From Deltaproteobacteria bacterium UBA6106 (GTDB taxonomy: Bacteria; Desulfobacterota; Syntrophorhabdia; Syntrophorhabdales; Syntrophorhabdaceae), in contig DIWM01000043.1 of NCBI GenBank assembly GCA_002428485.1, positions 1 through 7,895 on the forward strand: DNA of 7,895 bases, written 5' to 3'. Positions 1 to 6,018 of this stretch are shown here, one piece after another. How positions within the stretch are numbered: position 1 is the stretch's first letter; every line of letters begins with the position of its first letter. The notes below the pieces were generated by a model. The model saw only the letters and a program-made list of their open reading frames with translations. It did not search any database and had not been told where the DNA came from. The position numbers and the translations under genes are program-made.

Positions 1-707
1 CCTACGCGGCGTGGCGCACGATGGGGGAAAGCCTTGACTGCCAGCTTCCTTACAGGGACGAACTAACTGACACGATCTGCTCCTCCGGGATCAGCGCCGA
101 GACGTACGTGGTGATCGTAGGCAACACAGATACGTTCCGGCAGCTCGTAAACGCAACCCGTGTTGCCTGGACGCTGAAATATGCAGGGGTGAAGCGCCCC
201 GCCATCCTTGATGGAGGTTATAAAAAGTGGCTGGAGAAGAACTATCCCGTGACAAAAGACTGGGTCAAAAGACCAAAGAGCAAATATAAGTGCAAGTGGA
301 ACGAAAACGTGCTTGCGACAAAAGGGTACATCACGTCGCATTTTAAGAAATTGGCCATCGTCGATACGAGAACCGAGCAGCTATTCAGAGGAGAAGTATC
401 AGATCCTATGCTGAAAAGAAAAGGACACATCCCCGGCGCAATGAATCTCCCTTTTTCGCTTGTTTTTCATAAAGACGGGAGCTTTACAAACCCTGACGCG
501 CTCAGGTATATTGCCCAGCACAGCGTCGGTGATGACCTTGACAAGCGGATCGTGGTCCTTTGCTGCAACGGGCAGTTCGCTTCTTCCTGGTGGTTTGCAT
601 TCAGCGAGATGCTCGGATACAGGGACGTGAGGATCTACGACGGCTCCATGGAAGAATGGTGCAAGGACGGAGACGCCCCGCTTGTTGAATCAACGGGAGG
701 AAAATAG
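1..707 (+). CDS. Two-domain rhodanese-family sulfurtransferase, 5'-truncated by the window edge
   Basis: The reading frame is open to the left edge (codons from base 3 read YAAWRT before the first internal ATG at 21), so the true start lies upstream and the ATG at 21 is internal. Two rhodanese modules are visible. The first ends with AILDGGYKKW; its active-site loop reads VVIVGNTDT and has no cysteine, as in the inactive N-terminal domain of tandem rhodaneses. The second has VDTR, GHIPGAMNLP, then a catalytic loop LCCNGQFASS whose first Cys (codon at 561-563) aligns with the persulfide-forming Cys, and ends with RIYDGSMEEW. Family members move sulfane sulfur from donors such as thiosulfate or 3-mercaptopyruvate to thiol acceptors. 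Substrate and location cannot be decided because any signal peptide would be outside the window. The stop is at 705-707, next to the start of the radical SAM gene. Confidence 0.85.
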   Translation, partial: YAAWRTMGESLDCQLPYRDELTDTICSSGISAETYVVIVGNTDTFRQLVNATRVAWTLKYAGVKRPAILDGGYKKWLEKNYPVTKDWVKRPKSKYKCKWNENVLATKGYITSHFKKLAIVDTRTEQLFRGEVSDPMLKRKGHIPGAMNLPFSLVFHKDGSFTNPDALRYIAQHSVGDDLDKRIVVLCCNGQFASSWWFAFSEMLGYRDVRIYDGSMEEWCKDGDAPLVESTGGK

Positions 708-717
708 ATTGGGAGCA

Positions 718-1491
718 ATGAAAAAATTTAAATATATCTACGGGCCGGTCCCCTCATGGAGAATAGGGAGCTCCCTTGGCATCGATCTGCTTTCTCAAAC
801 AGAAAAGATATGCAGCTTTGACTGCATCTATTGCCAACTGGGGAAGACAAAAAGTTATTCCCTCTCGAGGGAGAGATACGTCAATGAAGCAGAGGTGGTA
901 AAGGAGCTGGCAATGTTGCCTTCAGATGTGAGGATTGATTTTTTGACCTTTTCCGGCCGCGGCGAACCGACACTTGCGGCGAACCTGGGCGATGCTATAA
1001 AGGCAGCGAAAAAGGTCCGTACTGAACCGATAGCCGTTATCACAAACTCATCGACCATAGATCGGGAAGATGTCAGGCAGGAGATCGCACTTGCGGATTA
1101 TGTGATCGCCAAACTTGACGCGCCGACACAAGAAATGTTTGAGGTGATCAACCGTCCCGGCGAGACCATCAGGTTCCATGGGGTCCTTGAAGGCATCAGG
1201 AAATTCAGAGGCGGATATAAAGGAAAACTGGCGCTTCAGCTCATGTTCACGAAAGAAAATGCAAACTGTGCAGGAGAGCTGGCGCGTATTGTTCAGGATA
1301 TCGGCCCTGATGAAGTCCAGGTTAACACGCCTTTAAGGAAATGCCCGGTTCAACCTCTTTCCGAAAGCGAATTATCGGCAATACAGGGATTGTTCAATGG
1401 CCCACAGGTAATATCTGTGTATAGCAGCCACAAGATATCTGTAAAACCTTTAAGTGACCCTGATACGTTAATAAGGAGAGGGAAGACCTGA
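718..1491 (+). CDS. Radical SAM protein, COG0731 type (257 aa)
   Basis: The N-terminus YGPVPSWRIGSSLGID, followed by CSFDCIYCQLGKT, is the signature of the COG0731 radical SAM family, often labelled wyosine-synthetase-like. Cys32, Cys36 and Cys39 form the CX3CX2C motif that binds the SAM-cleaving [4Fe-4S] cluster. FSGRGEPTL at about residues 78-86 corresponds to the GGE-like SAM-binding strand. ITNSS and ADYVIAKLDA further on match the TIM-barrel strands of this family. The protein is cytoplasmic and its substrate in bacteria is not established, so the tRNA-modification label should not be taken literally. Start choice: ATG 718 gives the family-like N-terminus but its nearest purine tract (711-715) is very close. 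A TTG at 709 lies 8 bases after GGAGG (696-700) and would add only three residues. The gene follows the rhodanese stop by about 10 bases, so the two are probably cotranscribed. Confidence 0.85.
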   Translation: MKKFKYIYGPVPSWRIGSSLGIDLLSQTEKICSFDCIYCQLGKTKSYSLSRERYVNEAEVVKELAMLPSDVRIDFLTFSGRGEPTLAANLGDAIKAAKKVRTEPIAVITNSSTIDREDVRQEIALADYVIAKLDAPTQEMFEVINRPGETIRFHGVLEGIRKFRGGYKGKLALQLMFTKENANCAGELARIVQDIGPDEVQVNTPLRKCPVQPLSESELSAIQGLFNGPQVISVYSSHKISVKPLSDPDTLIRRGKT

Positions 1492-1681
1492 TATGGCTCA
1501 TGAGAAGCCAGATGCCTGATACTGGCGAGGACTACGTAAAGTGTAAAGAGATAAACCCTGTGAAAAATGAAAGGTAAAAGGTAAAATGTTTAACCCGTAT
1601 ATATAGTAAGCATCTACGAAAAGCCTGGCAATGTTGTTCATCTATACGGATGAACCGGAATAAAGGAAAAGGGGGTTTAAC
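1492..1681 (+). other. Intergenic leader between radical SAM gene and MBL gene
   Basis: This 190-base stretch holds no convincing ORF. Just after the stop, TGGCT (1494-1498) can pair with AGCCA (1506-1510), but no T-run follows, so a terminator is doubtful. AAAGGTA is repeated in tandem at 1570-1583. An AT-rich TATATATAGT at 1599-1608 could serve as a -10 region, but I see no clear -35 at proper spacing. The region is the most likely place for a promoter of the downstream redox cluster, by position only. Confidence 0.4.
1636..1655 (+). promoter_or_regulatory. Perfect 7-bp inverted repeat upstream of the MBL gene
   Basis: GTTCATC (1636-1642) and GATGAAC (1649-1655) are exact reverse complements around a 6-base spacer TATACG. 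The element ends 26 bases before the ATG at 1682. It could be a dimeric regulator's operator or a hairpin in the 5' leader. No T-run follows, so it is not an intrinsic terminator. Which regulator would bind is unknown. Confidence 0.35.
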
Positions 1682-2731
1682 ATGAAAGAGAACGGCACGA
1701 CAAGGAGGGATTTTTTAAAACTGATGGCTGCAGGCGGTACGGTAGCGGCTGCGGGAGGTTTTATGTCCAGGACGATGGCATTTGCGGAAACGCCGGGGAA
1801 AGAGGATTTTGGTCAGTGCAGGAGCGTGAAGATCAGGTGCATCTCCGAGGTTGGCTGGATCGATGGGCAGAAGCTTCTCAAGGACATGGGCGCCTCAGGC
1901 GGGCCAAAGGCAAACCAGTGGCGGGTCAACTGGGACCCCAAAAACAGCGGCGGATGCTGCAACCTCATTGAAGTTGAAACCCTTGAAGGGAAAAAACACA
2001 AATTCCTTCTCGACACAGGCTGGAACAATAAATATATGGAGAAGGTATACAAGCGGGAGGGCATAGACAGAATGCTCAAGAATAAAGAGATCGAGTTTCT
2101 CTACATCAGCCACGAGCATTTTGATCACTTCTTCGGTCTCGAGACCACGCTTAAGTACAATCCCGATATAAAGATCATCATCCCGAGCACGTTCTACGAC
2201 GAGGGCTACCATTTCCTCGAGGGAGCAGAGTTCATGAAGGCAAAGGCGAGAAACAGGATTCCCCACAGGGGCGAGCTGGTGAAGTATGAGCCTGCTAAGG
2301 TATACAAACTTTATCCCGGCTGCGCCTCGGTAACGTTCGACCTTCCTATCGTGGTCCGCGTCAGGGGAGAGCAGTCGCTCTTCTTCAATGTGAAGGATAA
2401 GGGCCTCGTATGCGTTACCGGGTGCTGCCACCAGAGCGTACCCACCTATGTGGATTTTGCGCAAAAGAAGCTTGCCGGCGGAGATAATCTGTACGCACTG
2501 TATGGCGGGCTTCACATCGCGCCCGTTGGCCCCTTAAACGCAGAAGGCGAGCAGGTGGTGAAAGAGATGGCAAAATATAATTTCAAGAAGCTTGCCTGTA
2601 ATCACTGTACAGGGGTAAGCGCCGTTCAAAAGATGGTGGAGCTTGGGTATCCTGTCGTGAAAGGCACTGCCCGATACGGCTCCACGAGCAATCTTTATCT
2701 TGGAAACGGAGACGAGATCGTTTTTGGATAG
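1682..2731 (+). CDS. Tat-exported MBL-fold metallohydrolase, COG1237-like (349 aa)
   Basis: The N-terminus carries a twin-arginine signal: TRRDFLK at residues 7-13, a hydrophobic Ala/Gly-rich stretch, and a likely cleavage site after AFA (residues 33-35). The mature protein has the metallo-beta-lactamase motif HEHFDH (residues 144-149), GCCHQS (247-252), GGLHIAP (His278) and a late NHCTG (His308). The last three motifs resemble the COG1237 branch (annotated as dihydropteridine/ribofuranosylaminobenzene phosphate synthase-related), which uses these His/Asp residues as metal ligands. Function is therefore a periplasmic, probably di-metal hydrolase or oxidoreductase of unknown substrate. It is not a flavodiiron protein, since the motif is HxHxDH rather than HxExDH and no flavodoxin domain is fused. 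The start at 1682 is supported by AGGGGG at 1670-1675. The next gene begins 40 bases after the stop with no terminator between, which suggests cotranscription. Confidence 0.85.
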   Translation: MKENGTTRRDFLKLMAAGGTVAAAGGFMSRTMAFAETPGKEDFGQCRSVKIRCISEVGWIDGQKLLKDMGASGGPKANQWRVNWDPKNSGGCCNLIEVETLEGKKHKFLLDTGWNNKYMEKVYKREGIDRMLKNKEIEFLYISHEHFDHFFGLETTLKYNPDIKIIIPSTFYDEGYHFLEGAEFMKAKARNRIPHRGELVKYEPAKVYKLYPGCASVTFDLPIVVRVRGEQSLFFNVKDKGLVCVTGCCHQSVPTYVDFAQKKLAGGDNLYALYGGLHIAPVGPLNAEGEQVVKEMAKYNFKKLACNHCTGVSAVQKMVELGYPVVKGTARYGSTSNLYLGNGDEIVFG

Positions 2732-2756
2732 GGGATGATGTAGTTACTTTTTAGCG

Positions 2757-2765
2757 AAAGGAGGT
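2757..2765 (+). promoter_or_regulatory. Strong Shine-Dalgarno for the long peroxiredoxin form
   Basis: AAAGGAGGT lies 6 bases before the ATG at 2772, close to an ideal ribosome binding site. It supports translation of the 36-residue N-terminal extension rather than starting only at the conserved domain. Confidence 0.7.
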
Positions 2766-2771
2766 CTACCT

Positions 2772-3482
2772 ATGGCAGAGCAAAAGGAATCGTGTGTAAA
2801 GCCTTCACGGGGTCCGATCGGGGTCCCGAAAGGAGATCCCGGCGAAGCACCGCCAACAGCACAAAAGGAGGGTATTGCCATGATAGCGAAGGTAGGGAAA
2901 CCGGCACCGGATTTTGAAGCAAGTGCATATGTTGACGGAGGTTTCAAGAATATCACGCTCTCGGAACTCAAGGGGCAGTGGGTGGTGCTCTGTTTTTACC
3001 CAGGTGATTTCACCTTTGTCTGACCTACCGAATTGTCGGCGGTCGCCGTAAAATATGAAGAGATCAAATCATTAGGGGTACAGGTACTTGCAATGAGCAC
3101 GGACAGCCGTTTTGTTCACAAGATATGGCAGGAGACCGAGCTCTCGAAGATGGTCAAGGGCGGGGTCCCTTTCCCCATGCTCTCTGACGCAGGCGGTTTT
3201 ATAGGCAGGGTATATGGAGTGTACGACGAAGAGGCAGGAGTGGACATACGGGGCCGCTTCATCATTGATCCTGATGGCATCATCCAGGCAATGGAGATCC
3301 TTACGCCTCCTGTCGGAAGGAATATTGCAGAGTTCATCAGGCAGGTAAAGGCATTCCAGCATGTCCGGGCAACAGGCGAGGCGACCCCTTCCGGATGGCA
3401 GCCCGGCAGGGTTACGCTTACACCAAGCCCTGAACTTGTAGGGAATGTCTGGAAGGTCTGGAAGCCGAGAATGGCCTTCTAA
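2772..3482 (+). CDS. prxU: Selenocysteine-containing peroxiredoxin (TGA at 3021-3023 read as Sec), 236 aa
   Basis: The frame from ATG 2772 meets TGA at 3021-3023 and continues open to TAA at 3480-3482. The sequence around it reads FYPGDFTFV-U-PTE, where peroxiredoxins of the AhpC/Prx1 group have FYP-DFTFVCPTE. The TGA thus sits exactly at the peroxidatic Cys (Sec84, or Sec48 if counted from ATG 2880). Homology continues on both sides: VGKPAPDFEASAYV and LSELKGQWVVLCFYP before; VLAMSTDSRFVHKIW, PFPMLSDAGG and RGRFIIDPDG after. The Pro and Thr of the PxxxTxxC active site and the downstream Arg are present. The protein reduces peroxides through a selenenic-acid intermediate. There is no Cys after the Sec: the C-terminal resolving-Cys site reads GEATPSGW with Thr205 in place of Cys. 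The only cysteines are Cys8 in the extension and one in VVLCFYP. The first 36 residues are a Pro/Gly/Lys-rich extension. The alternative start at 2880 has its own ribosome site and gives 200 aa, the usual family size. A sequencing error or nonsense mutation is possible but unlikely given the SECIS hairpin. Confidence 0.88.
2865..2871 (+). promoter_or_regulatory. Second internal Shine-Dalgarno for a short peroxiredoxin form
   Basis: AAGGAGG lies 8 bases before an in-frame ATG at 2880. Starting there gives MIAKVGKPAPDF, the usual N-terminus of the family, and a 200-residue selenoprotein with Sec48. Together with the site at 2757-2765 it raises the possibility of two isoforms, or of a non-functional N-terminal extension. 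Confidence 0.6.
3021..3048 (+). promoter_or_regulatory. Bacterial SECIS element: UGA plus GGUC-loop hairpin
   Basis: The TGA at 3021-3023 is followed by CGGC (3037-3040), loop GGTC (3041-3044), and GCCG (3045-3048), a perfect 4-bp GC stem. The loop GGUC is the same as in the apical loop of the E. coli fdhF SECIS, whose bases are contacted by SelB. The first loop G is 18 bases after the UGA, against 19 in fdhF by my count. The lower stem is weak as drawn by eye, and its pairing needs folding software. The element lies inside the coding sequence and encodes residues just after Sec, as bacterial SECIS elements do. Confidence 0.78.
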
Positions 3483-3605
3483 GGTTTTCTGCAGCACCCC
3501 TTTTTGCCTTTGCAGCAGTTCCCTTTTCAGAAGGGAAGAGGATGGTTTTGTGCGTCAGTGCTGCGGCCCGAAGAGGCGAAAGGGTATAGAACAAGGAGAA
3601 AGCGG
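3483..3605 (+). other. Intergenic region with a 7-bp inverted repeat
   Basis: TTCCCTT (3519-3525) and AAGGGAA (3531-3537) are exact reverse complements around a TTCAG loop. The stem is modest (3 GC pairs) and no T-run follows directly, so it could weaken transcription or protect the upstream mRNA 3' end, but it is not a convincing terminator. An in-frame leftward extension of the next gene to a TTG at 3504 exists, but it has no family-like sequence. The rest of the stretch holds nothing I recognise. Confidence 0.4.
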
Positions 3606-4655
3606 ATGTATGATCTGATATTCGATCCGGACTTATGTCTTCATTGCAGGACCCAGGCGTGTCTCACAAAATGCCAGTATATCGATATCGACGGCGAGGC
3701 TGCGCAGAAAGAGATCCTCAAGATAGCCCGCGGAGAAGACTCATTTGTGCTGCACGAATGCGCGACCTGCTATGCCTGCGAGGAATACTGTACATTCGGG
3801 AACCACCCCTTCTATCTTATCGCGGAAAAGCAGGAAGTGCTCGGCATCTCCCCGGTGCCGAGGCCCCTTATCCGGCGGGCGGTCAATATCGGGATACCCT
3901 TCAGGGGCCAGCCGGAGATCAAAGAGATAAACGGGCCAGTGCTGAACATCGGCGCCTTTTCCGAGCTTAAGCACCTAATACAGGGCAAGCTCTTTGAGGG
4001 GATTACTCCAATATCGACGGACGAGCGCAAGATGTTCCACTATTTCTGCCAGCTCATGTACCTTCACTATGGAAGGGCCTCAGTCATCAAAGAAAGGCTG
4101 CCGGGCATCATCGAAACCATAGCTAAACATAAGCCAATGGAGCTTATATGCTTTCATGACGAGTGCTACGGCGCTTATACATCGTACTGTGAGGCCCACG
4201 GGATCGACGTGCCCTTCAAGCCCATCCATTTCTACGAGTACCTTTACAACCGTCTCGTTGAGCTTAAGGGTATGATACGACCCGTGAGCCTGAAAGTAGC
4301 CTACCAGCGCCCCTGCTCCTCCCGCCTTTCTCCTGACAAGCATCTCTTTGTCGGCCGCATCTTCGACCTTATCGGGGCAGAGAGCGTAAAGCGTGAGTTT
4401 GTAGACGAGAACGCCCTTTGCTGCGCAGGGGCTATCGAGGGACAAAAGCTGGAAGGCAGCCGAAAGCGGGCCGCGAAGCAGCAGCAGAGAAACGTAGAGG
4501 ATATGAAAAATGCCGGCGCTCAGGTATGCGTGTTCAACTGCCCGGCATGCTTCCAGACCCTTGGCGAGATGGTTGCCCGCAACGGCATAAAGCCTGTTCA
4601 TATGAGCGATCTCTGCCGGCTCGCCATCGGCGAGACCCCTGCAGGGTGGAGGTGA
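3606..4655 (+). CDS. HdrD-like Fe-S protein: two [4Fe-4S] motifs plus CCG domain (349 aa)
   Basis: The N-terminal ferredoxin-like part has CLHCRTQACLTKC (Cys11, 14, 19, 23) and CATCYACEEYC (Cys52, 55, 58, 62), two likely [4Fe-4S] sites in the style of HdrC. The C-terminal half has RPCSSR (Cys237), LCCAGA (Cys272-273) and NCPAC (Cys312, 315), the CCG-domain pattern of HdrB/HdrD that can hold a noncubane Fe-S cluster. A partial first repeat, CFHDECYGAY (Cys182, 187), comes before it and lacks the full pattern. No membrane segment is seen, so the protein is likely cytoplasmic. It should pass electrons between a flavoprotein and an unknown acceptor or disulfide. The start ATG 3606 follows AAGGAG (3593-3598) by 7 bases. 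The TGA stop lies inside the ribosome binding site of the FAD oxidase gene, so the two are probably translationally coupled. True heterodisulfide reductase activity cannot be claimed from sequence. Confidence 0.82.
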   Translation: MYDLIFDPDLCLHCRTQACLTKCQYIDIDGEAAQKEILKIARGEDSFVLHECATCYACEEYCTFGNHPFYLIAEKQEVLGISPVPRPLIRRAVNIGIPFRGQPEIKEINGPVLNIGAFSELKHLIQGKLFEGITPISTDERKMFHYFCQLMYLHYGRASVIKERLPGIIETIAKHKPMELICFHDECYGAYTSYCEAHGIDVPFKPIHFYEYLYNRLVELKGMIRPVSLKVAYQRPCSSRLSPDKHLFVGRIFDLIGAESVKREFVDENALCCAGAIEGQKLEGSRKRAAKQQQRNVEDMKNAGAQVCVFNCPACFQTLGEMVARNGIKPVHMSDLCRLAIGETPAGWR

Positions 4656-4659
4656 TCTC

Positions 4660-6018
4660 ATGGACCCTATATACCAGTCGCTGGCTGCCATCGTAGACAC
4701 TGAACATGTTTCCAATCGCCCGGAGGAGCTTTACATCTATTCCTTCGACCTGGGGACCGCAGAGCCCCATCAGCCTGACTACGTGGTTTCGCCGGTGACG
4801 ACTGAGCAGATACAGGAGATCGTGAGGCTTGCCAACAGGGAGAATATCCCCGTTGTCCCTCTGGGAGGGGGGATGTCGCTTGCAGGGCTGGCGGTGCCTT
4901 TGAAAGGCGGGATTCTGCTCGACCTTAAGCGCATGGACAGGATTATCGAGGTGAACGAGAAGGCGCGGTACGCTGTGCTGGAGTGCGGTGTCTCGCAGGG
5001 ACAGTTGACCTCCTATCTGGAAAGACATTACCCTCATCTTACCCACTCCGAGCCCGGGGCGCCTCCGGCAGCAACTATTGTTGGTAATGTCGTTATTCAC
5101 GGGCAGGGAGACCTTGCCCAGCCATACGGCTTCAATTCAGACATGGTCAACGGCCTCGAGGTTGTCCTTCCCACAGGGGAGGCCTGCCGCTTCGGCTCCT
5201 GTGCGCTGGGAGCCCGCTGGTTTACGAATCACCCCCTGCCGGATGTGGGGCTGTTCCTGGGGTGGTGCGGGGCCACCGGTATTATCACCAAACTATCCAT
5301 ACGGCTCTTGCCGGCAAAACGCATACGGGGGGTAGGCCGGTTCGTCGTGGATGACGAAGAGCTTGTCCCGGAGATCATGTACAAGCTCACGCATACGCAG
5401 ATGGCCGAGGATATCATCGCCTTCAGCAGCGCTATCCCTCCCTTCGCGAGCATGCTCCAGCACTTTACCGTAAATATTGCGGCAGACTCGGAAAAAGAGC
5501 TCGAGATGAAACAGGAGATCATCTGGGATGATACACTCGGCGAATATATAAAAAAGGGGGACGGGGCTTACCTGGGCTTTACAAGAAACCTTGAGCGTCC
5601 ACAGATCTCAAAGACCTCTGACTATAAAAAAGGCGGGGGATTCGAGTATGTGGGCAGCATCATGCCCATAGAGAAATACCCCGAGTGCTACCGAAAGGGC
5701 CGGGAGATCTCGGAGAGATACAACATCCCTTACACAGTAACAGGCCGCTGCATCGGTGCGGCGCACTCCATGATGTTTGCCTGGACCTATGCCTTCAACA
5801 GGGCGGACCCGGAGACTATCAACGGGGCAAGAAGCGCGCTGCACGAAACAGACAGGCTTGTTCTGGAGCTGGGCGGCGTTATCTGGAAACCGGGCGCCTA
5901 CGGCCAGAAACTTGTTTTGGAAAGGCTTGACCCTAACACGAGGGAATTGATGAAGAAGATAAAAGGGATTCTTGATCCGAAAGGAATCATGAATCCGGGC
6001 AACTGGGAGATACCATAA
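4660..6018 (+). CDS. FAD-linked oxidase, GlcD/VAO-fold type (452 aa)
   Basis: The PCMH-type FAD-binding domain is clear: YVVSPVTTEQIQEIVRLA, then VPLGGGMSLAGLAVP (GGG at residues 69-71, the pyrophosphate loop), LDLKRMDRI, and GAPPAATIVGNV leading to GQGDLAQPYGF (from Gly148). The C-terminal end DPKGIMNPGNW matches the closing motif of the FAD-oxidase C-terminal domain. Family members oxidise 2-hydroxyacids, alkylphenols or similar substrates and pass electrons on. Here the usual 2-hydroxyacid dehydrogenase signatures (HxGDGN and SGEHGxG) are absent; the equivalent areas read RCIGAAHSMM and GGVIWKPGAYGQ. D-lactate or glycolate should therefore not be assumed as substrate. ATG 4660 follows GGAGG (4648-4652) by 7 bases, and that site overlaps the stop of the preceding Fe-S gene. 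The stop overlaps the next start as TAATG (6016-6020). It is very likely one complex with the flanking Fe-S proteins. Confidence 0.87.
   Translation: MDPIYQSLAAIVDTEHVSNRPEELYIYSFDLGTAEPHQPDYVVSPVTTEQIQEIVRLANRENIPVVPLGGGMSLAGLAVPLKGGILLDLKRMDRIIEVNEKARYAVLECGVSQGQLTSYLERHYPHLTHSEPGAPPAATIVGNVVIHGQGDLAQPYGFNSDMVNGLEVVLPTGEACRFGSCALGARWFTNHPLPDVGLFLGWCGATGIITKLSIRLLPAKRIRGVGRFVVDDEELVPEIMYKLTHTQMAEDIIAFSSAIPPFASMLQHFTVNIAADSEKELEMKQEIIWDDTLGEYIKKGDGAYLGFTRNLERPQISKTSDYKKGGGFEYVGSIMPIEKYPECYRKGREISERYNIPYTVTGRCIGAAHSMMFAWTYAFNRADPETINGARSALHETDRLVLELGGVIWKPGAYGQKLVLERLDPNTRELMKKIKGILDPKGIMNPGNWEIP

Noticed and set aside
1489..1491. TGA ending the radical SAM gene as another Sec codon
   Set aside because: Family-like sequence ends there, further stops follow soon in frame, and no GGU-type hairpin is placed at the right distance.
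1895..2515. 206-aa antisense ORF within the MBL gene
   Set aside because: Shadow of a well-supported gene; no recognisable domain and no ribosome site.
1682..2731. MBL protein plus nearby flavodoxin as a split flavodiiron protein
   Set aside because: The motif is HxHxDH, not the HxExDH of flavodiiron proteins; the protein has a Tat signal and COG1237-like motifs; the flavodoxin gene is over 4 kb away.
3021..3023. TGA as a nonsense mutation or sequencing error making a pseudogene
   Set aside because: It sits exactly at the peroxidatic position, no other damage is seen in the gene, and a GGUC-loop hairpin lies at the right distance. Not fully excluded without reads or the rest of the genome.
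3033..3482. Separate ORF starting at TTG 3033
   Set aside because: No proper ribosome site, and its sequence is the direct in-frame continuation of the peroxiredoxin domain across the TGA. It is better read as part of the selenoprotein.
3504..3605. N-terminal extension of the first Hdr-like protein from TTG 3504
   Set aside because: ATG 3606 has AAGGAG at good spacing and starts right before the Fe-S motif; the extension has no family-like sequence and includes an inverted repeat.
4080..4715. 211-aa antisense ORF across the first Hdr-like gene
   Set aside because: Shadow frame of a conserved coding region, without motifs.
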